47,500 bases of DNA from Chrysomallon squamiferum (GCA_012295275.1 CM022668.1:2565489-2612988), one strand, 5' to 3'; shown: positions 33,631-45,910, counted from the first letter of the stretch. Notes: generated from the sequence alone by a model not told the origin. Program-made: numbers and translations.

Positions 33631-34362
33631 CTGGGGCTCACATTATCACAGTTAAGTTTAGAATTAAGAATTTTGTCCATTTTATTTAGGTTATTCCATT
33701 TTCTAAAACTTTTTTTTGTAAAGAAGACATATACTCTCCATTCTGTTATATTCTTACATTTATGAAATATAATAATTAGTTTTTAGAATTTTACTAAATA
33801 AAAACTAAGTGTGTGTGTGTGTGTGTGTTACTGTACATATTATTGTTAAATACTGCATGAAAAAGAAAAATCCATCTAAAAGTTTTGTTCTGATGTTGCA
33901 AGAACCTCAATACAGTAAAAACTCAGTGATGACAAGTTTTATAGTAAAGAGAAGACTGCCACAAAGCAGAGTACACAGAATCAGTCCTCTGTAGACCATT
34001 CTTTGACTTTTTTACCCATTCCAGACAGTGTCACTCTTTGACATAGTTCAGATAGTAACCTATCTTTTCCTGTTAATTAGCTTCTTGTTGAAAGGTTTTT
34101 ATCCTAAAACATGATAAAATTAGACTTCTGGTGAAAAGTGTGTCATTCAGTTATAAAATTAATGCTTCAGGCCCAAAACTTTAATTTAATCAAACCCATG
34201 CTGAGCCCGGTATTTTCAAATCTTTGATAAATTTTAACTTGAGGGGATGAAATAATCACTGTTTACCATCTGTCTTTTTCAGCAGTTCAGTCTTCAGCTT
34301 CACTTCACTGTAATCAGACTGCACCATAGTGATCTCTCTTTATCTGCCAATATCTCACCCTT

Positions 34363-34679
<317 letters not shown>

Positions 34680-34789
34680 ACCTTTCAAAGCTTGTAATAA
34701 CTCATTTTTATTTGTTTAATTATCAGCACCAGTTTGTAATAATAATAAAACAGCAACTGAACAACTTGGCTGTTTCTGGACCAGCAAAC

Positions 34790-35075
34790 TGTTTATCACA
34801 CACAACACACAACTTGTATGATTCACTCTGCTGTGTTATAAAACTGATATTTCACACACAACACACAACTTGTCTGATTCACTCTGCCGTGTTATAAAAT
34901 TGATATCTCACACACAACACACAACTTGTGTGATTCACTCTGCCGTGTTATAAAACTGATATTTCACACACAACACACAACTTGTCTGATTCACTCTGCC
35001 GTGTTATAAAATTGATATCTCACACACAACACACAACTTGTCTGATTCACTCTGCTGTGTTATAAAACTGATATT
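34790..35075. repeat. 56-bp tandem repeat with alternating variants
   Basis: ACACACAACTTGT anchors recur at exactly 56-bp intervals (AACTTGT at 34811, 34867, 34923, 34979, 35035). Copies alternate between ACTGATATTTC and ATTGATATCTC, so the true unit of expansion was probably 112 bp. Confidence 0.95.
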
Positions 35076-35574
35076 CCACATCTTGAAATGCTCCCCCTCT
35101 TCTCCCACCTTATCACAGTAAGGGGATGGAATCTAACACTGGGGATGACCTTGAACTTGGCTGAGAGGAGACGGCAGGTTTCACTGATGTGATACCATCA
35201 TTAACCAGCTGTCTGATCCATTCTGCTCAAATCTAAAAAAATAGAGAAAATAAACTCAAGTGTGGGGAGATAGGATGATACCGGTGTATTTGTTTTTCTT
35301 TCTTTGTTAGGACGTTGGATGTGTTGTTTGTGTTGTATGATCTCTGTCATCTCTTGTTGCTGTATCAGTAAGTTCCTATATCTACCAGACTTAAACAAGA
35401 CACTCTCCATTCATCTGTCTGTCTATCTGTCCAGCAGTATAATGTTCGTTTGTCCGTCCTTTGATGTCTCTGTGAATGTCACACATACTCACTTTTCTCT
35501 GATAATAGGTGAAAGACCTACCAGATATATCCAGTTTATGTGTATGTTTATGTACATATTTGGATGTATGTGTG
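35076..35574. other. Complex sequence, no gene recognised
   Basis: Mixed sequence with short frames on both strands. A plus frame (35,304 on) begins MLGRWMCCLCCMISVISCCC but runs into a TG microsatellite and shows no domain. Confidence 0.5.
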
Positions 35575-35575
35575 T

Positions 35576-35880
<305 letters not shown>

Positions 35881-36457
35881 GATTATATCCTATTTATAAT
35901 AATAAATAAATCGTATTATAACCCACACTGCACAGACTGTATAAAAAAACAGAAATCTCAGTTTTTCTGTACAACAAACTAATCATACTTTAATAACACA
36001 TAAAAAGCTTTTAACATCAGGGAACCAACCAGTAAGTAATTGAGTCACACAGTAAATTAAATAAATTGCCACATTGCAGCCTTCTCACCTTAAAAAACAC
36101 TGGTCTGTCTGTCTGTCTCTCACTCTTCATTATTGCTGCCTTCATCAGCTTGAATTTAGCATGTATTGGCATTCCATTCAGAAGAGGTTTTTTTTTTTTT
36201 CTGAATTTATACAGATTGATGAGATGTCTGTTATTAAAGGGAATCTCTCAAAACAGACTGTCCTGATAATCAGTTGATGGTTTTTTTTTTTTTTTTGTGT
36301 TGTTATTGTGTTTTTGTCTGTGTGGTGTGTGTCTGTTCGTGTTTACTGTCCAGGGTGACAGGATGAACCCAGGTTTGAGTGACGTTTAATTTGATAAGAG
36401 TTGACAGTTGAGAAAAAGCAGATGTGTTTTCATTCCAGAGACAGATATTTAAAATTA

Positions 36458-36867
36458 TAATATAATAATAATAATAATAATAATAAAAAAATAAAAAAAA
36501 TAATAATAATAATAGCCTTAGTAGTAATAATAGCAGTAGTAGTGGTAGTGGTAGTGGTAGTAGTTGGATAAAATGATAGTAGTTGTGGAAAAAGTGTAGT
36601 AATAATAACAGTAATAGTAGTAGTTGTTACTATAATGGTAGTTGTAGTAGTGATAATAATAATACTAATAAAATAATAATAGCAGCAGTAGTAGTAGTAG
36701 TTGTAGTAGAAATAACAACAATGATGGTAATAATTGTAATAGTAACTGTAGTAGAAATAATAGTAGTAGCTGTAGTAATAATAATAGTTGTTGTGTTAGT
36801 GGTAGTAGTAAATTGCAGTAAAAATTTACTATCATAAAGAATAGTAGTAGTAGTAACTATAGTAGTA

Positions 36868-36913
<46 letters not shown>

Positions 36914-36920
36914 CAGCTGT
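36458..36920. repeat. AAT/TAG trinucleotide array
   Basis: AAT units, then TAG/TAA/TGG triplets with a pure TAG run at about 36,868-36,913. The poly-V and poly-N frame is a by-product. Confidence 0.93.
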
Positions 36921-37196
36921 TGTTGTGATACATACCTACACATTCTCAGTACAAGAAGACAAGCCGGTACATGTTACATAAAGAGATATAAAACTTCACT
37001 GTGTTCAGACACTCTCATTCTGTTTGTTTGAATTCAGGTTTCACCCTCTGCACCCCGTGACACAGGTAGCAGATTTATGTTAATTTTATTCTGACACCTG
37101 TAAACAAATCACACATCTGATACCAGAGTGTAACTGAAATAAAAATGTCTGACCCTTTTATTGTTCACCATTTTGTTGCAGTCTGTAAACTTCTGT

Positions 37197-37500
37197 TTGT
37201 TCATTCATTCATTCATTCATTCATTCATTCATTCATTCATTCACTCATTCACTCACACATTCACTCATTCATTCATTCATTCATCCATTCACTCACTCAC
37301 TCACACATTCATTTCATTCATTCATTCATCCATTCATTCATTCATTCTCTCTTTCATTCACTCACTCACTCATTGACTCACTCATTCCTTTTCATTCATT
37401 CACTGTCTCATTAATTCACTCATATACTCTAATTCTTTCATTCATTCATTTACTCATCCACTGAATATTTCATTCACTTTTTCATTCATTCATCCTCTTT
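37197..37500. repeat. (TTCA)n array
   Basis: ATTC/ACTC units, purest at 37,199-37,245, then with CTCA, TCCA and ACAC variants. The phrases 'CACTCACTCACACATTCA' and 'CATTCATTCATCCATTCA' repeat in order, so larger blocks were duplicated. From 37,501 to 37,790 the sequence is AT-rich. Confidence 0.95.
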
Positions 37501-37949
37501 CACTCAATCATTTACTGTCATAATTAATGCTCTCACTTGTATTAAAATTATTTTGTTTTGTTCACAGATTACTGTGTTTAGAAATTTCTCACAAAAGTGA
37601 AATATCTGTCGTATCACATCAGTACAGTATTTGTATTTACTTGATATCATTTACATAGCAACTGACAAAAACCAGCTAATACAGAAAATAATACATTTCT
37701 CTTAAATAACAATAAATCTAACTCATTACACAATATCATTAACACAATTAATCAGAGTTAATATTTAGAACTGTTTACTAATTGCTCTCCCCCCCCATCT
37801 CAGTTTCTGACTGAACTAACCTTCACCCTCCCCCAGGAAGCTCTTCTACACTGGGGCACATTCCACCAACCGACTGTGAAAACAAACTTTTTTTTGCCTC
37901 ACCACATGTCCCACTGATCAAACCAGCATGACTGTTAATCCTCGTAATT

Positions 37950-38244
37950 ACAACTGCTTTCTAACCTCACCCAACACACCACCCACCTCAGCCTGTCCCT
38001 GGACAAAAAATGTCCATGTGAGCAGGGCAGGAACCATGTTTTGTCCAGTAATTCTCAACTGCGGGTTCTCTAATCGAATGACGGGAGTCTTTCCCTTTTC
38101 ATCAGTTGTAATTGGATCTGCTACGAGGCAATTTGCGCAGATCTGACACTTTTGAGACGTTCCCTGGGTTTTCCCTCCATTTGTCACTGAGAGAGAGAGC
38201 AATGAATTCTTGGCTGAACCATTGTCTCGCAGAAAACTCTCACA
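37950..38244 (+). promoter_or_regulatory. Candidate 5' UTR / upstream region of the C1-domain gene
   Basis: Complex, GC-richer DNA with CpG sites (GCGGGTTCTC, AATCGAATGACGGG, GCTACGAGGC) directly before the start codon at 38,245. An in-frame TGA at 38,215 sits 30 bases upstream, so translation cannot come from further 5' in this exon. CTTTCCCTTTTCATCAG ending at 38,105 is a plausible splice acceptor that would make 38,106 the exon start. Which part is promoter, UTR or intron is undecided. A 133-residue minus frame (37,948-38,349) overlaps all of this and the exon. Confidence 0.35.
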
Positions 38245-38334
38245 ATGCCCTGCGCCAGCATGGGCAAGTTTAAAATGGGAGGATGCATCGGAAAAAAATT
38301 CAAAAATTATTTCTCTAGAAGGAAGAAAATTAAG
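38245..38334 (+). CDS. First coding exon of a tensin-like C1-domain protein (predicted)
   Basis: Thirty codons, beginning MPCASMGKFKMGGCIGKKFK and ending NYFSRRKKIK, strongly basic. The start is set by an in-frame stop at 38,215. The exon ends AAG/GTACTG in phase 0, matching the phase-0 acceptor of the C1 exon at 44,772; the donor is only moderate (T at +5). The joined N-terminus (short basic leader, then a C1 domain after about 38 residues) has the layout of vertebrate tensin-2. Two further in-frame ATGs at 38,260 and 38,275 have A at -3 and G at +4. Starting at the third would give MGGCIGKK, a possible myristoylation signal with an adjacent cysteine. Lipidation and membrane targeting are inference. 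The overlapping antisense frame is the main rival reading. Confidence 0.5.
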
Positions 38335-39369
38335 GTACTGTTGACACATACATGTATGTGGTGATTTTTTTGTTTTTTGTGAAATTTTTTGTTGTAATTT
38401 TTAAAAAAAAAATAGCTTTGTTAAAGAAATCTAAATGTGGAGAATGTGATTCAGCTGACTTCTTGTGATTGCCACTGTTTGCTGTTTTGTCATTTCAGTT
38501 AATTCTGAATCTTCTGTCAGGTTCTCTCTCTTATTTTTATTACTTCTATTCTTTAAAAGAAATTAAAATGTTACATTATTTGAATTTAAATTACTTTAAA
38601 TTGTTATTTGTAAAAAGATTTAAAAAAAAAAAAAATATGCTGTTATTTTAGATCTCAATTTAAATATTTTCATTATTTTTTTTTTTTAAATTGATATTAA
38701 GATATTGCTGTGTAAAATATATTGTTTGACATTATAAACAAAATATTTAGATGTTTAAAAGTAATCATTTTTAAATAATAAATAAATGAGTTTTCCTGTA
38801 ATGAAATATCTGTTTAAAATAATATTTTGTGTTTGATAAAGAATTAATATACACTGTTTAAAAAACATAAAAAATATTTTGATTTTAAAAATGAAAATAT
38901 GTATTAAAAAAACAGCATATCTAAAATTAAAACAGATAATAAAAATTACACCATAACTATTAATATTATATAATTACTTAAACAGAAATTAAATTTTATA
39001 TTAATATCCTTCTCTCAGATATTTGACATTAAATTAGAAATAAAAATAATTCTCTCCGAAATAAAAAAAAAATAAAAAAAAATAAACCCACATTTTGTGT
39101 GAAACGTTTCGTAGCATTTAAACTGAAAGTGTTTTTCAAAATATTTAATTGTTGCATGATGTCCATGTATTGATTATTGTTGCCATGGAAACAGGTGGTT
39201 TGGTTTTGTTGTAGAGGCTTGTGTAGAGTTGCATCATAAAGGTTTGAGTTCTTTCTTTGAGTGTGCAGGGTTACCAGACCTAGTGATACTGAGGCTGGAA
39301 TTAATTTTATGTTGTTTGTGTATTTTTTGTTTAAAAAGTAAATGTAACAGGAAAAACTGTAATAGTTTT

Positions 39370-39377
<8 letters not shown>

Positions 39378-39429
<52 letters not shown>

Positions 39430-40130
39430 GTAAAATGATAATATTAACAGTAATAAGAACAACAGTAACAGAAGTAGTAATAATAATAATAGTAGTGGTA
39501 TTAGTAGTAGCAACAATAGCAGTAGTAGTAGTAGTAGTAGCAGCAGTGACAATAGTAGCAATAGTAGTAGTAATAATAATAATAGTAGTAGTAGTAGTGG
39601 TGGTAGTAGTAGTAGTAATCAATAATACTCATGGTAGTAGTATCTGTTTTATGGTTGTAATAGTAGATGTAGCTGCAATAGCAGCAGTAGCAGTAGCAGT
39701 AGCCATTTCAGTGGTCATATGACAGCAGTAGTAGTCAATAGTAGTGAAAATACTGGTAGTGTAAATGTCTTATCAAATAAAAGTAGTTGTAACAGTAGCA
39801 GTAGTGGTAGTAGTAGTAGTAGTAGTGGTAGTAGTAGTGGTAGTAGTAGTAGTAGTAGTAGTGGTAGTAGTAGTAGTTAATAGTAGTGAAAATACTGGTG
39901 GTAGAAATGTCTTATAAAATAAAAGTAGTTGTAACAGTAGCAGTAGTGGTAGTAGCAGTGATGGTGGTGATAGTAATGATGATGGTGAAGCTTTAGCAGT
40001 AGTATTTCAAGTAGTACTACCAGTAGTAGTTGTAGTAGTTGTAGTAGTTGTAATTGTAGTAGTTGTAGTAGTTGTAGCAGAAGTAATTGTAGTAGTTGTA
40101 GTAGTTGTAATTGTAGTTGTAGTAGTTGTA
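39378..40130. repeat. AAT/TAG/TTG trinucleotide block with a 142-bp duplication
   Basis: AAT run (39,380-39,428), then TAG, CAG and TTG triplets. AATAGTAGTGAAAATACTGG at about 39,737 and 39,879 heads two copies 142 bp apart, each continuing 'AAATGTCTTAT.AAATAAAAG'. So the block contains segmental duplication as well as triplet slippage. Confidence 0.93.
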
Positions 40131-40278
40131 CAATCCATATAAGGGTCTTTGATAAACTAGTTACAGAGTACTGGCTAGATTGGGCAATAATGCTGTGAGA
40201 TAACAGAGTAGAGTTGATCATGTGACTTATAATAATTCAGTACAACTGAGTCTCTGGTGCCTGGACACATTCATAATG

Positions 40279-40308
40279 TGTGTGTGTGTTGTGTTGTGTT
40301 GTGTTGTG

Positions 40309-40348
<40 letters not shown>

Positions 40349-40362
40349 ATGTGTGTGTGTGT
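40279..40362. repeat. (GTGTT)n-(TG)n microsatellite
   Basis: About five GTGTT pentamers inside a TG array. Confidence 0.93.
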
Positions 40363-41139
40363 AAATAAAAAGTATATGAAAGAATGAAATTATTTTAAAT
40401 AATAACACCACAATATTTAAATATTTTGAGCTTTGATTTTTTTTTCATTTGTTTTTTATTTTGCTGTGTGCATGTTTGCGTGTTTGTGTGTCTGAATATT
40501 TGAAATTCCTTTTCTTGTTTTTCTTTTATTATGATAATTTCAGTGTTATAACATTTTCTTTCTTTTTTTTTAAATTTTTTATTATTATTTTTTTTTTTTT
40601 ATATATCATTGAAAATAGAAAAAATGTTTTTATTTATGTGGGCATACTTAGTTCTTTAAATATTTCACAATTTAAAAAATAAAAAATGATTTTATTTTCT
40701 AAAATTTGATCTAGGTAAAACACTAACACAAAGTTTAGTGTCAGTTTTTAATAAATTTCACAATTTTATGAACCTTTCTGAAATTTAATCCTGACATTAA
40801 AGTAAGCTTAACTTTTTATTTTTTTTTATTTTTTTCAATCCCTCCTCCCCAATTTTTTCCCCCTGAATAATTTTTTTCTTTTTTTTTCTTTTCTTTTCTA
40901 TCGTTTTTTTTTTTTAAAACTTGGGTCAGCTTGTTTTTCAAAAAATTACTAAAAATTTTAAAATGTAAAAAATTATTAATTTCTGTAGCATTGTTTTAGT
41001 AGCAAAATTAAAAAGATTAAATTTAAAAATAAATAAATTGTAATCAAACAGCATTTTTTATAAAATATTTACCAAAATTATTAAATAATTTTTAAAAAAT
41101 TGGTATTATCAATATGTGTTTTATCTATATGCATATGTG

Positions 41140-41273
41140 CTTATATGTATCTATGTATGTATATATGTATGTATATATGTATGGATGGATGGATGGATGG
41201 ATGGATGGATGGATGTATGTATGTATGTATGTATGGATGTATGTATGTATGTATGTATGTATGTATGTATGTA

Positions 41274-41309
<36 letters not shown>

Positions 41310-41355
41310 TGTATGTATATATGATGTATGTATAGATGTATGTATGTGTATGTTT
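41140..41355. repeat. TATG / GGAT tetranucleotide array
   Basis: TATG units with a pure block of about eight GGAT units at about 41,180-41,214. Both strands show YMYVCMYV- and YIHTYIH-type by-product frames. Confidence 0.95.
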
Positions 41356-41789
41356 GGATGTACATGTGTATTTTTACCCTGATAGATCTGAGACAATGGA
41401 AACTAAATTATAACTAAAAAGATAACTGATAACATAAGGTGTTTCAAGGTAACAGATTAATTAGTACACACCTAATTGTAATTAAACAGATTTTTATGAT
41501 AAGTTAGATATTTTAATGTGTGGATACACAAAACTAAATTATGTTTAAAATAATTTTAAAATATTAATAAAAACATTAAAACAAAATCTAAATTATTTTG
41601 TTTGTGAAATCAAGGTTTTAAATATTTAATGTAACTGAAAAAGCAAATTATAATTAAAAAATAAACAGGTGTATTCAGGTAGCATTGTTTTTGTAGAATA
41701 TTTAAAACACATTATACTTAAAGATGTATATAAACTGGTGAATGCATATTTAGGCCCTAACTGAAGACACAGCTGAGAACAAATAACAG

Positions 41790-42058
41790 TTAAACAGACA
41801 GACAGACAGACACTCAGAGGTTTATGGGAATAGTTCATGCTGAAATCCTGTTTGTAAGGATGATGTGTAAATACAGAGAATTTCAGTTTATAGCAGTGAT
41901 GTAGTTTAAACATGTAACGCTTTTGATACAATGAATTTTTCATTCATTCATTTTTTATTCATTCATTCATTCATCCACTGATCTAACCACTGATTTTCTT
42001 TTCCATTCATTCATCCATTTATCTTTCTATCTGTACACATTTTATATCATAGTAAGCT

Positions 42059-42092
<34 letters not shown>
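41790..42092. repeat. Short GACA, TTCA and CA runs
   Basis: (CAGA)n at about 41,794-41,812, ATTC units at 41,938-41,975 and 42,005-42,018, and a CA run at 42,059-42,092, separated by AT-rich DNA. Confidence 0.88.
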
Positions 42093-42095
<3 letters not shown>

Positions 42096-42264
42096 TTTTC
42101 TGATTCATATTTAATGTGATATCAGTTCTGACCCCAGCCTGTTGTACTGAATCACAGAGTAAGTTTGATGTAGCGTTGTTGTAATGAAACTGGACGTAAT
42201 TCAGTTCTGTAGTCAAAGATGCAAATGACTTTCAGTGTAAGCCATGTTTGACAGTGAGTTCTCA

Positions 42265-42397
42265 CACACACAGACATAATTACATACAGACAGGATGCAT
42301 GTACTTAGTGAGAAACATAAGTGCACATATAACTATGCATATACACACAGACAAACATACATACAACTATTTTCACATACACACATGCACACATACA

Positions 42398-42432
<35 letters not shown>

Positions 42433-42717
42433 GCACACACAAACACTCACAAAACACAAACAAAAATTGACACATACACATAGGTACACACACATGGACA
42501 GACACACACACACACAGAGACACACATGGACACATACAGACACACACACAGACATACACACACATACACACACACATGGACAGACACACACACACAGACA
42601 CACACACACATGGACATACACACACAAACACACACATGGACAGACACACACACACAGACACACACACACAGGCACACACACACACACACACACAGACACA
42701 CATACACACATGGACAG

Positions 42718-42748
<31 letters not shown>

Positions 42749-42772
42749 GACAGACAGACACAGACACAGACT
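42265..42772. repeat. CA array with CATGGACAGACA higher-order unit
   Basis: CA-rich throughout. ACATGGACAGACACACAC or a close variant occurs at about 42,493, 42,525, 42,575, 42,610, 42,635, 42,710 and 42,745, with spacings of 25-75 bp, so a larger unit was duplicated inside the dinucleotide array. Confidence 0.93.
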
Positions 42773-42829
42773 AAGCCCACTCTGCATTTCTCATTTCACT
42801 CATGCTGACAATATAATTACTGACCGTGC

Positions 42830-43040
42830 AAAACGGACAATTTAGCCACAAAGCAGGTGTCCATTATTTCATTAGCTTCCAGTCAGAATCGTCTTCATGG
42901 CAACCACTGACCAGTCCAGTCTGGTCAGTCTGTGATCCCAGTGATTAGACACAATTTACTTTTAATTGCGAATCATCAGCAGCCGAATTTAAAATTTATC
43001 AAATTATTTCTCTATCACATCTCATTAAAGACAGAATGAT
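42830..43040. promoter_or_regulatory. Candidate intronic conserved non-coding element / enhancer
   Basis: About 200 bp of complex sequence with homeodomain-type sites: TCATTAGC near 42,869, GTGATTAGAC near 42,941 and TTTTAATTGCGAATCATCAG near 42,960. It also contains the inverted pair CTGACCAG/CTGGTCAG (about 42,907-42,927). It lies inside the predicted first intron, a common place for enhancers. Regulatory role is inference. Confidence 0.35.
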
Positions 43041-43269
43041 TTCTGTTCTGTTCTAAATTTAGTGTTTAATTTTTGAATGTGGAAAAGAGTGTGAATGCTT
43101 TTAGTAATGTGTTTCTGTGTTTCTGTGTTTCTCTGTTAGAATGTTTTATTAATACTTTTCTTTTGTTTTGTTTAGTTTTAGTTTTCATTCTGTTGTCTGG
43201 ATCTAAGTTGTGTCTAACATTTATATATTAACATACACAGTTATATAGTAGTATTAATGTACATATTTA

Positions 43270-43640
43270 CAAATACCCAAATCTTATACTGTTGTAAACA
43301 ATTTTATACTGTTGTAAACACTTCTTAAATTGCTGTAAACAAGTCTTATATTGTTGTAAACAAGTCTTATACTATTGTAAACAAATTTTATTCTGTTGTA
43401 AACAAATCCTATACTGTAGTAAATATTTCTTATACTTTATAAATAAATTTTACTCTTTACTAATTTTATACTATTGTAAACAAATTTTGTAAACAAATCT
43501 TATGTTTTTAAATAAATTGTACTTTTTACAAATCTTATTGAAGTTTTATGTTGTAGTTGAGAACAGGTTCTAAACTGTGGCAAGTGCACATCTTGTACTT
43601 GTGTAAACAAATCTGACAGTTTACAAATGTTGTAAACATG
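43270..43640. repeat. 25-bp AT-rich tandem repeat
   Basis: CTTATACTGTTGTAAACAA-type units recur about every 24-25 bp from 43,282 to about 43,440, then decay to about 43,640. Confidence 0.88.
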
Positions 43641-43672
43641 TCATCTCTCCTCTAATTAACTGCAGTAAACAG

Positions 43673-43684
43673 TGAGTCGACTCA
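43673..43684. promoter_or_regulatory. Perfect 12-bp palindrome TGAGTCGACTCA
   Basis: Two outward-facing AP-1-like half motifs (TGAGTC and GACTCA) joined head to head, just past the 25-bp array. A single short palindrome can occur by chance. Confidence 0.3.
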
Positions 43685-43796
43685 TTTGACACTCACAAAC
43701 ACCTGACTGATTTGTGAGCATTTTTCTCAGTGACAGAACTGATGATAGAAAAACACTCGTACTATTCCTGTCTTGTTATAACTGATTTAGTTATTT

Positions 43797-43973
<177 letters not shown>

Positions 43974-44550
43974 CTATACTTGTTTGAAGTAAGTTCTTAC
44001 TCTAGGTTTGTAGAAATATCATAAAAAAAGTAAATAAATGTGAAGTGTTTATTAAAACTGATATGTGTTAGGAACAAGTAAATATATTCTGCATGACTGT
44101 TTTTATTACTTCTTACTGATAGGCTAAACACATTTTGTATATCTCTTCATTATTGCTTTGTTATTGGAGAGCAAACTTTGTTGATAATAAAGACTGGCAG
44201 TGAAATGAGCTGTCATCATTTACTACACAGGAAAGACAGTCTGTCATTTTCTTAATTTGTATCCACATTTTTTATCCTTTTTTTTATAATTAATATTATT
44301 TTTAATATTGTTGTCATACTTTGTCATTAACAAAGTTTGGCCACCAGTAGCATTACTTATTGTGCTTTATTACCCTCTATCTATTTTAAGTAAATTATTT
44401 CTGTCAGTCTCTCTGTCTGTCTACCACTATGTGTTTCCAACTGTCTTTTCCTGGTCACAAAATATTTTCAGAAATTTAAAATTATTCATTTTTGTCCTTC
44501 AGTACTATTACAAACTATATATAAAGACTGAGTTTCCAGTTAGACACTTG

Positions 44551-44765
44551 CTCTTTTTTTTTTTTTTTTTTTTTGATTTTTTTTTTAAAAACAAAATGTT
44601 AAAATTTATTTTAAAAAAAATGTATAAAAATTACATCTCTTTCTCATTCTTTTCAGGACAAACATTAATTAATGTTGTAAATTTGTTTTAATGATTTAAT
44701 GAAATACGTGTGTATTATTTATTTATTTATTTGTTTATTTATTTATTTGTTTATTTGTTTTTGTT
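44551..44765. repeat. poly(T) run and TTTA/TTTG array before the acceptor
   Basis: Poly(T) at 44,554-44,574 and (TTTA/TTTG)n at about 44,716-44,768, which supplies the pyrimidine tract of the 44,770 splice acceptor. Confidence 0.9.
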
Positions 44766-44771
44766 TTGCAG

Positions 44772-44883
44772 CCGGAAGAGCCGAAGCCACTGAGGCACGC
44801 GTTCAAACTTTACCACTTCCGGCGGCCTCACACGTGTTTTGTGTGTAAACAGCTCGTGTGGAACCAGGGCTCAGCCTGTCAGA
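44772..44883 (+). CDS. Exon encoding N-terminal half of an atypical C1 domain, tensin-like
   Basis: Acceptor TTTGTTTTGCAG/C at 44,771/44,772 and donor CAGA/GTGAGT at 44,883/44,884 bound 37 codons plus one base (phase 0 in, phase 1 out). The peptide contains HAFKLYHFRRPHTCFVCKQL followed by VWNQGSACQ. Zinc-ligand pattern H9-X12-C22-X2-C25-X10-C36 is the first half of a C1 (cysteine-rich zinc-binding) domain; the second half (CX4HX2CX7C-type) must lie in a later exon. The X10 spacing, shorter than the X13-14 of diacylglycerol-binding PKC C1 domains, matches tensin-2, so phorbol-ester binding is unlikely. Tensins are focal-adhesion adaptors. Family assignment is from memory of the motif layout; another atypical-C1 protein is possible. 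Confidence 0.82.
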
Positions 44884-45910
44884 GTGAGTATATACTTCAC
44901 TGTGTACTTCACTGTGTACTTCACTGTGTACTTCACTTTGTACTTCACTGTGTACTTCACTGTGTACTTCACTGTATATTTCACTTTATACTTCACTTTA
45001 TACTTCACTTTGTACTTCACTGTATACTTCACTTTGTACTTCACTTTGTACTTCACTGTATACTTCACTTTGTACTTCACTGTGTATTTCACTGTATACT
45101 TCACTTTGTACTTCACTGTATACTTCATTTTGTACTTCACTTTGTACTTCACTGTATAGTTCACTGTATACTTCACTTTGTACTTCACTGTATACTTCAC
45201 TTTGTACTTCACTTTGTACTCCACTTTGTACTTCACTTTGTACTTCATTGTATACTTCACTGTCTACTTCACTGTATACTTCACTTTGTACTTCACTGTA
45301 TACTTCACTTTATACTTCACTATATACTTCACTTTATACTTTATTTGATACTTCACTTTATACATCAGTTTCTACTTCATTTTATACTTCACTTTATACT
45401 TCACTTTATACTTCATTTTATGCTTCATATTATAGTTCAGGTTATACTTCATTTTTAAACTCCACTTTATTCAATTTTATACTTCATTTTATACTTCAGT
45501 TTATACTTCAATTTTATACTGCAATTTATATTTCATTATGTATTATTCAGTAGTACTGCTTCAGTTTTTATACCTGGTTATATACTTCAATTTATGCTTT
45601 ATTTTTAAACTTTATTTTATACTCCATTTTATACATTATTATGTAGTTCATTTTATTTTTATTTTTTATACATCATGACATACTTTAGTTTATGTTTTAG
45701 TTATATTTTATACTTTTCATTTTATACTTAAGTTTATACTTCATTATATGTTTTAGTTTATACATCATTTATACTTCAATTAATACTTCAGTTTATACTT
45801 CTTTCGTACATTATTGTATATTTCAGTTTATACTTCATTTTATATACTTCATTTTATACTTAACTTTATGCGTAACTTTATACTCCAGTTTATACATCAT
45901 TGTATACATC
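44884..45910 (+). repeat. 12-bp minisatellite at the 5' end of intron 2
   Basis: TACTTCACT(G/T)T(G/A) repeats start within six bases of the donor GTGAGT and continue regularly to about 45,330, then decay to about 45,910. The period is a multiple of three and the frame continuous with the C1 exon stays open to a TAA at about 45,458, reading (V/I)LH(C/F) repeats. On minus, the frame reads KYTVKYKV repeats. Intronic repeat is the default reading. Confidence 0.95.

Noticed and set aside
44308-44691. 127-residue plus frame upstream of the C1 exon
   Set aside because: It crosses poly(T) and AT-rich DNA (poly-F, K-rich end) and stops before the acceptor. It is best explained as intron.
44871-45260. 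129-residue minus frame with KYTVKYKV repeats
   Set aside because: It is antisense to the 12-bp minisatellite. The period is a multiple of three, so all frames without a stop in the unit remain open.
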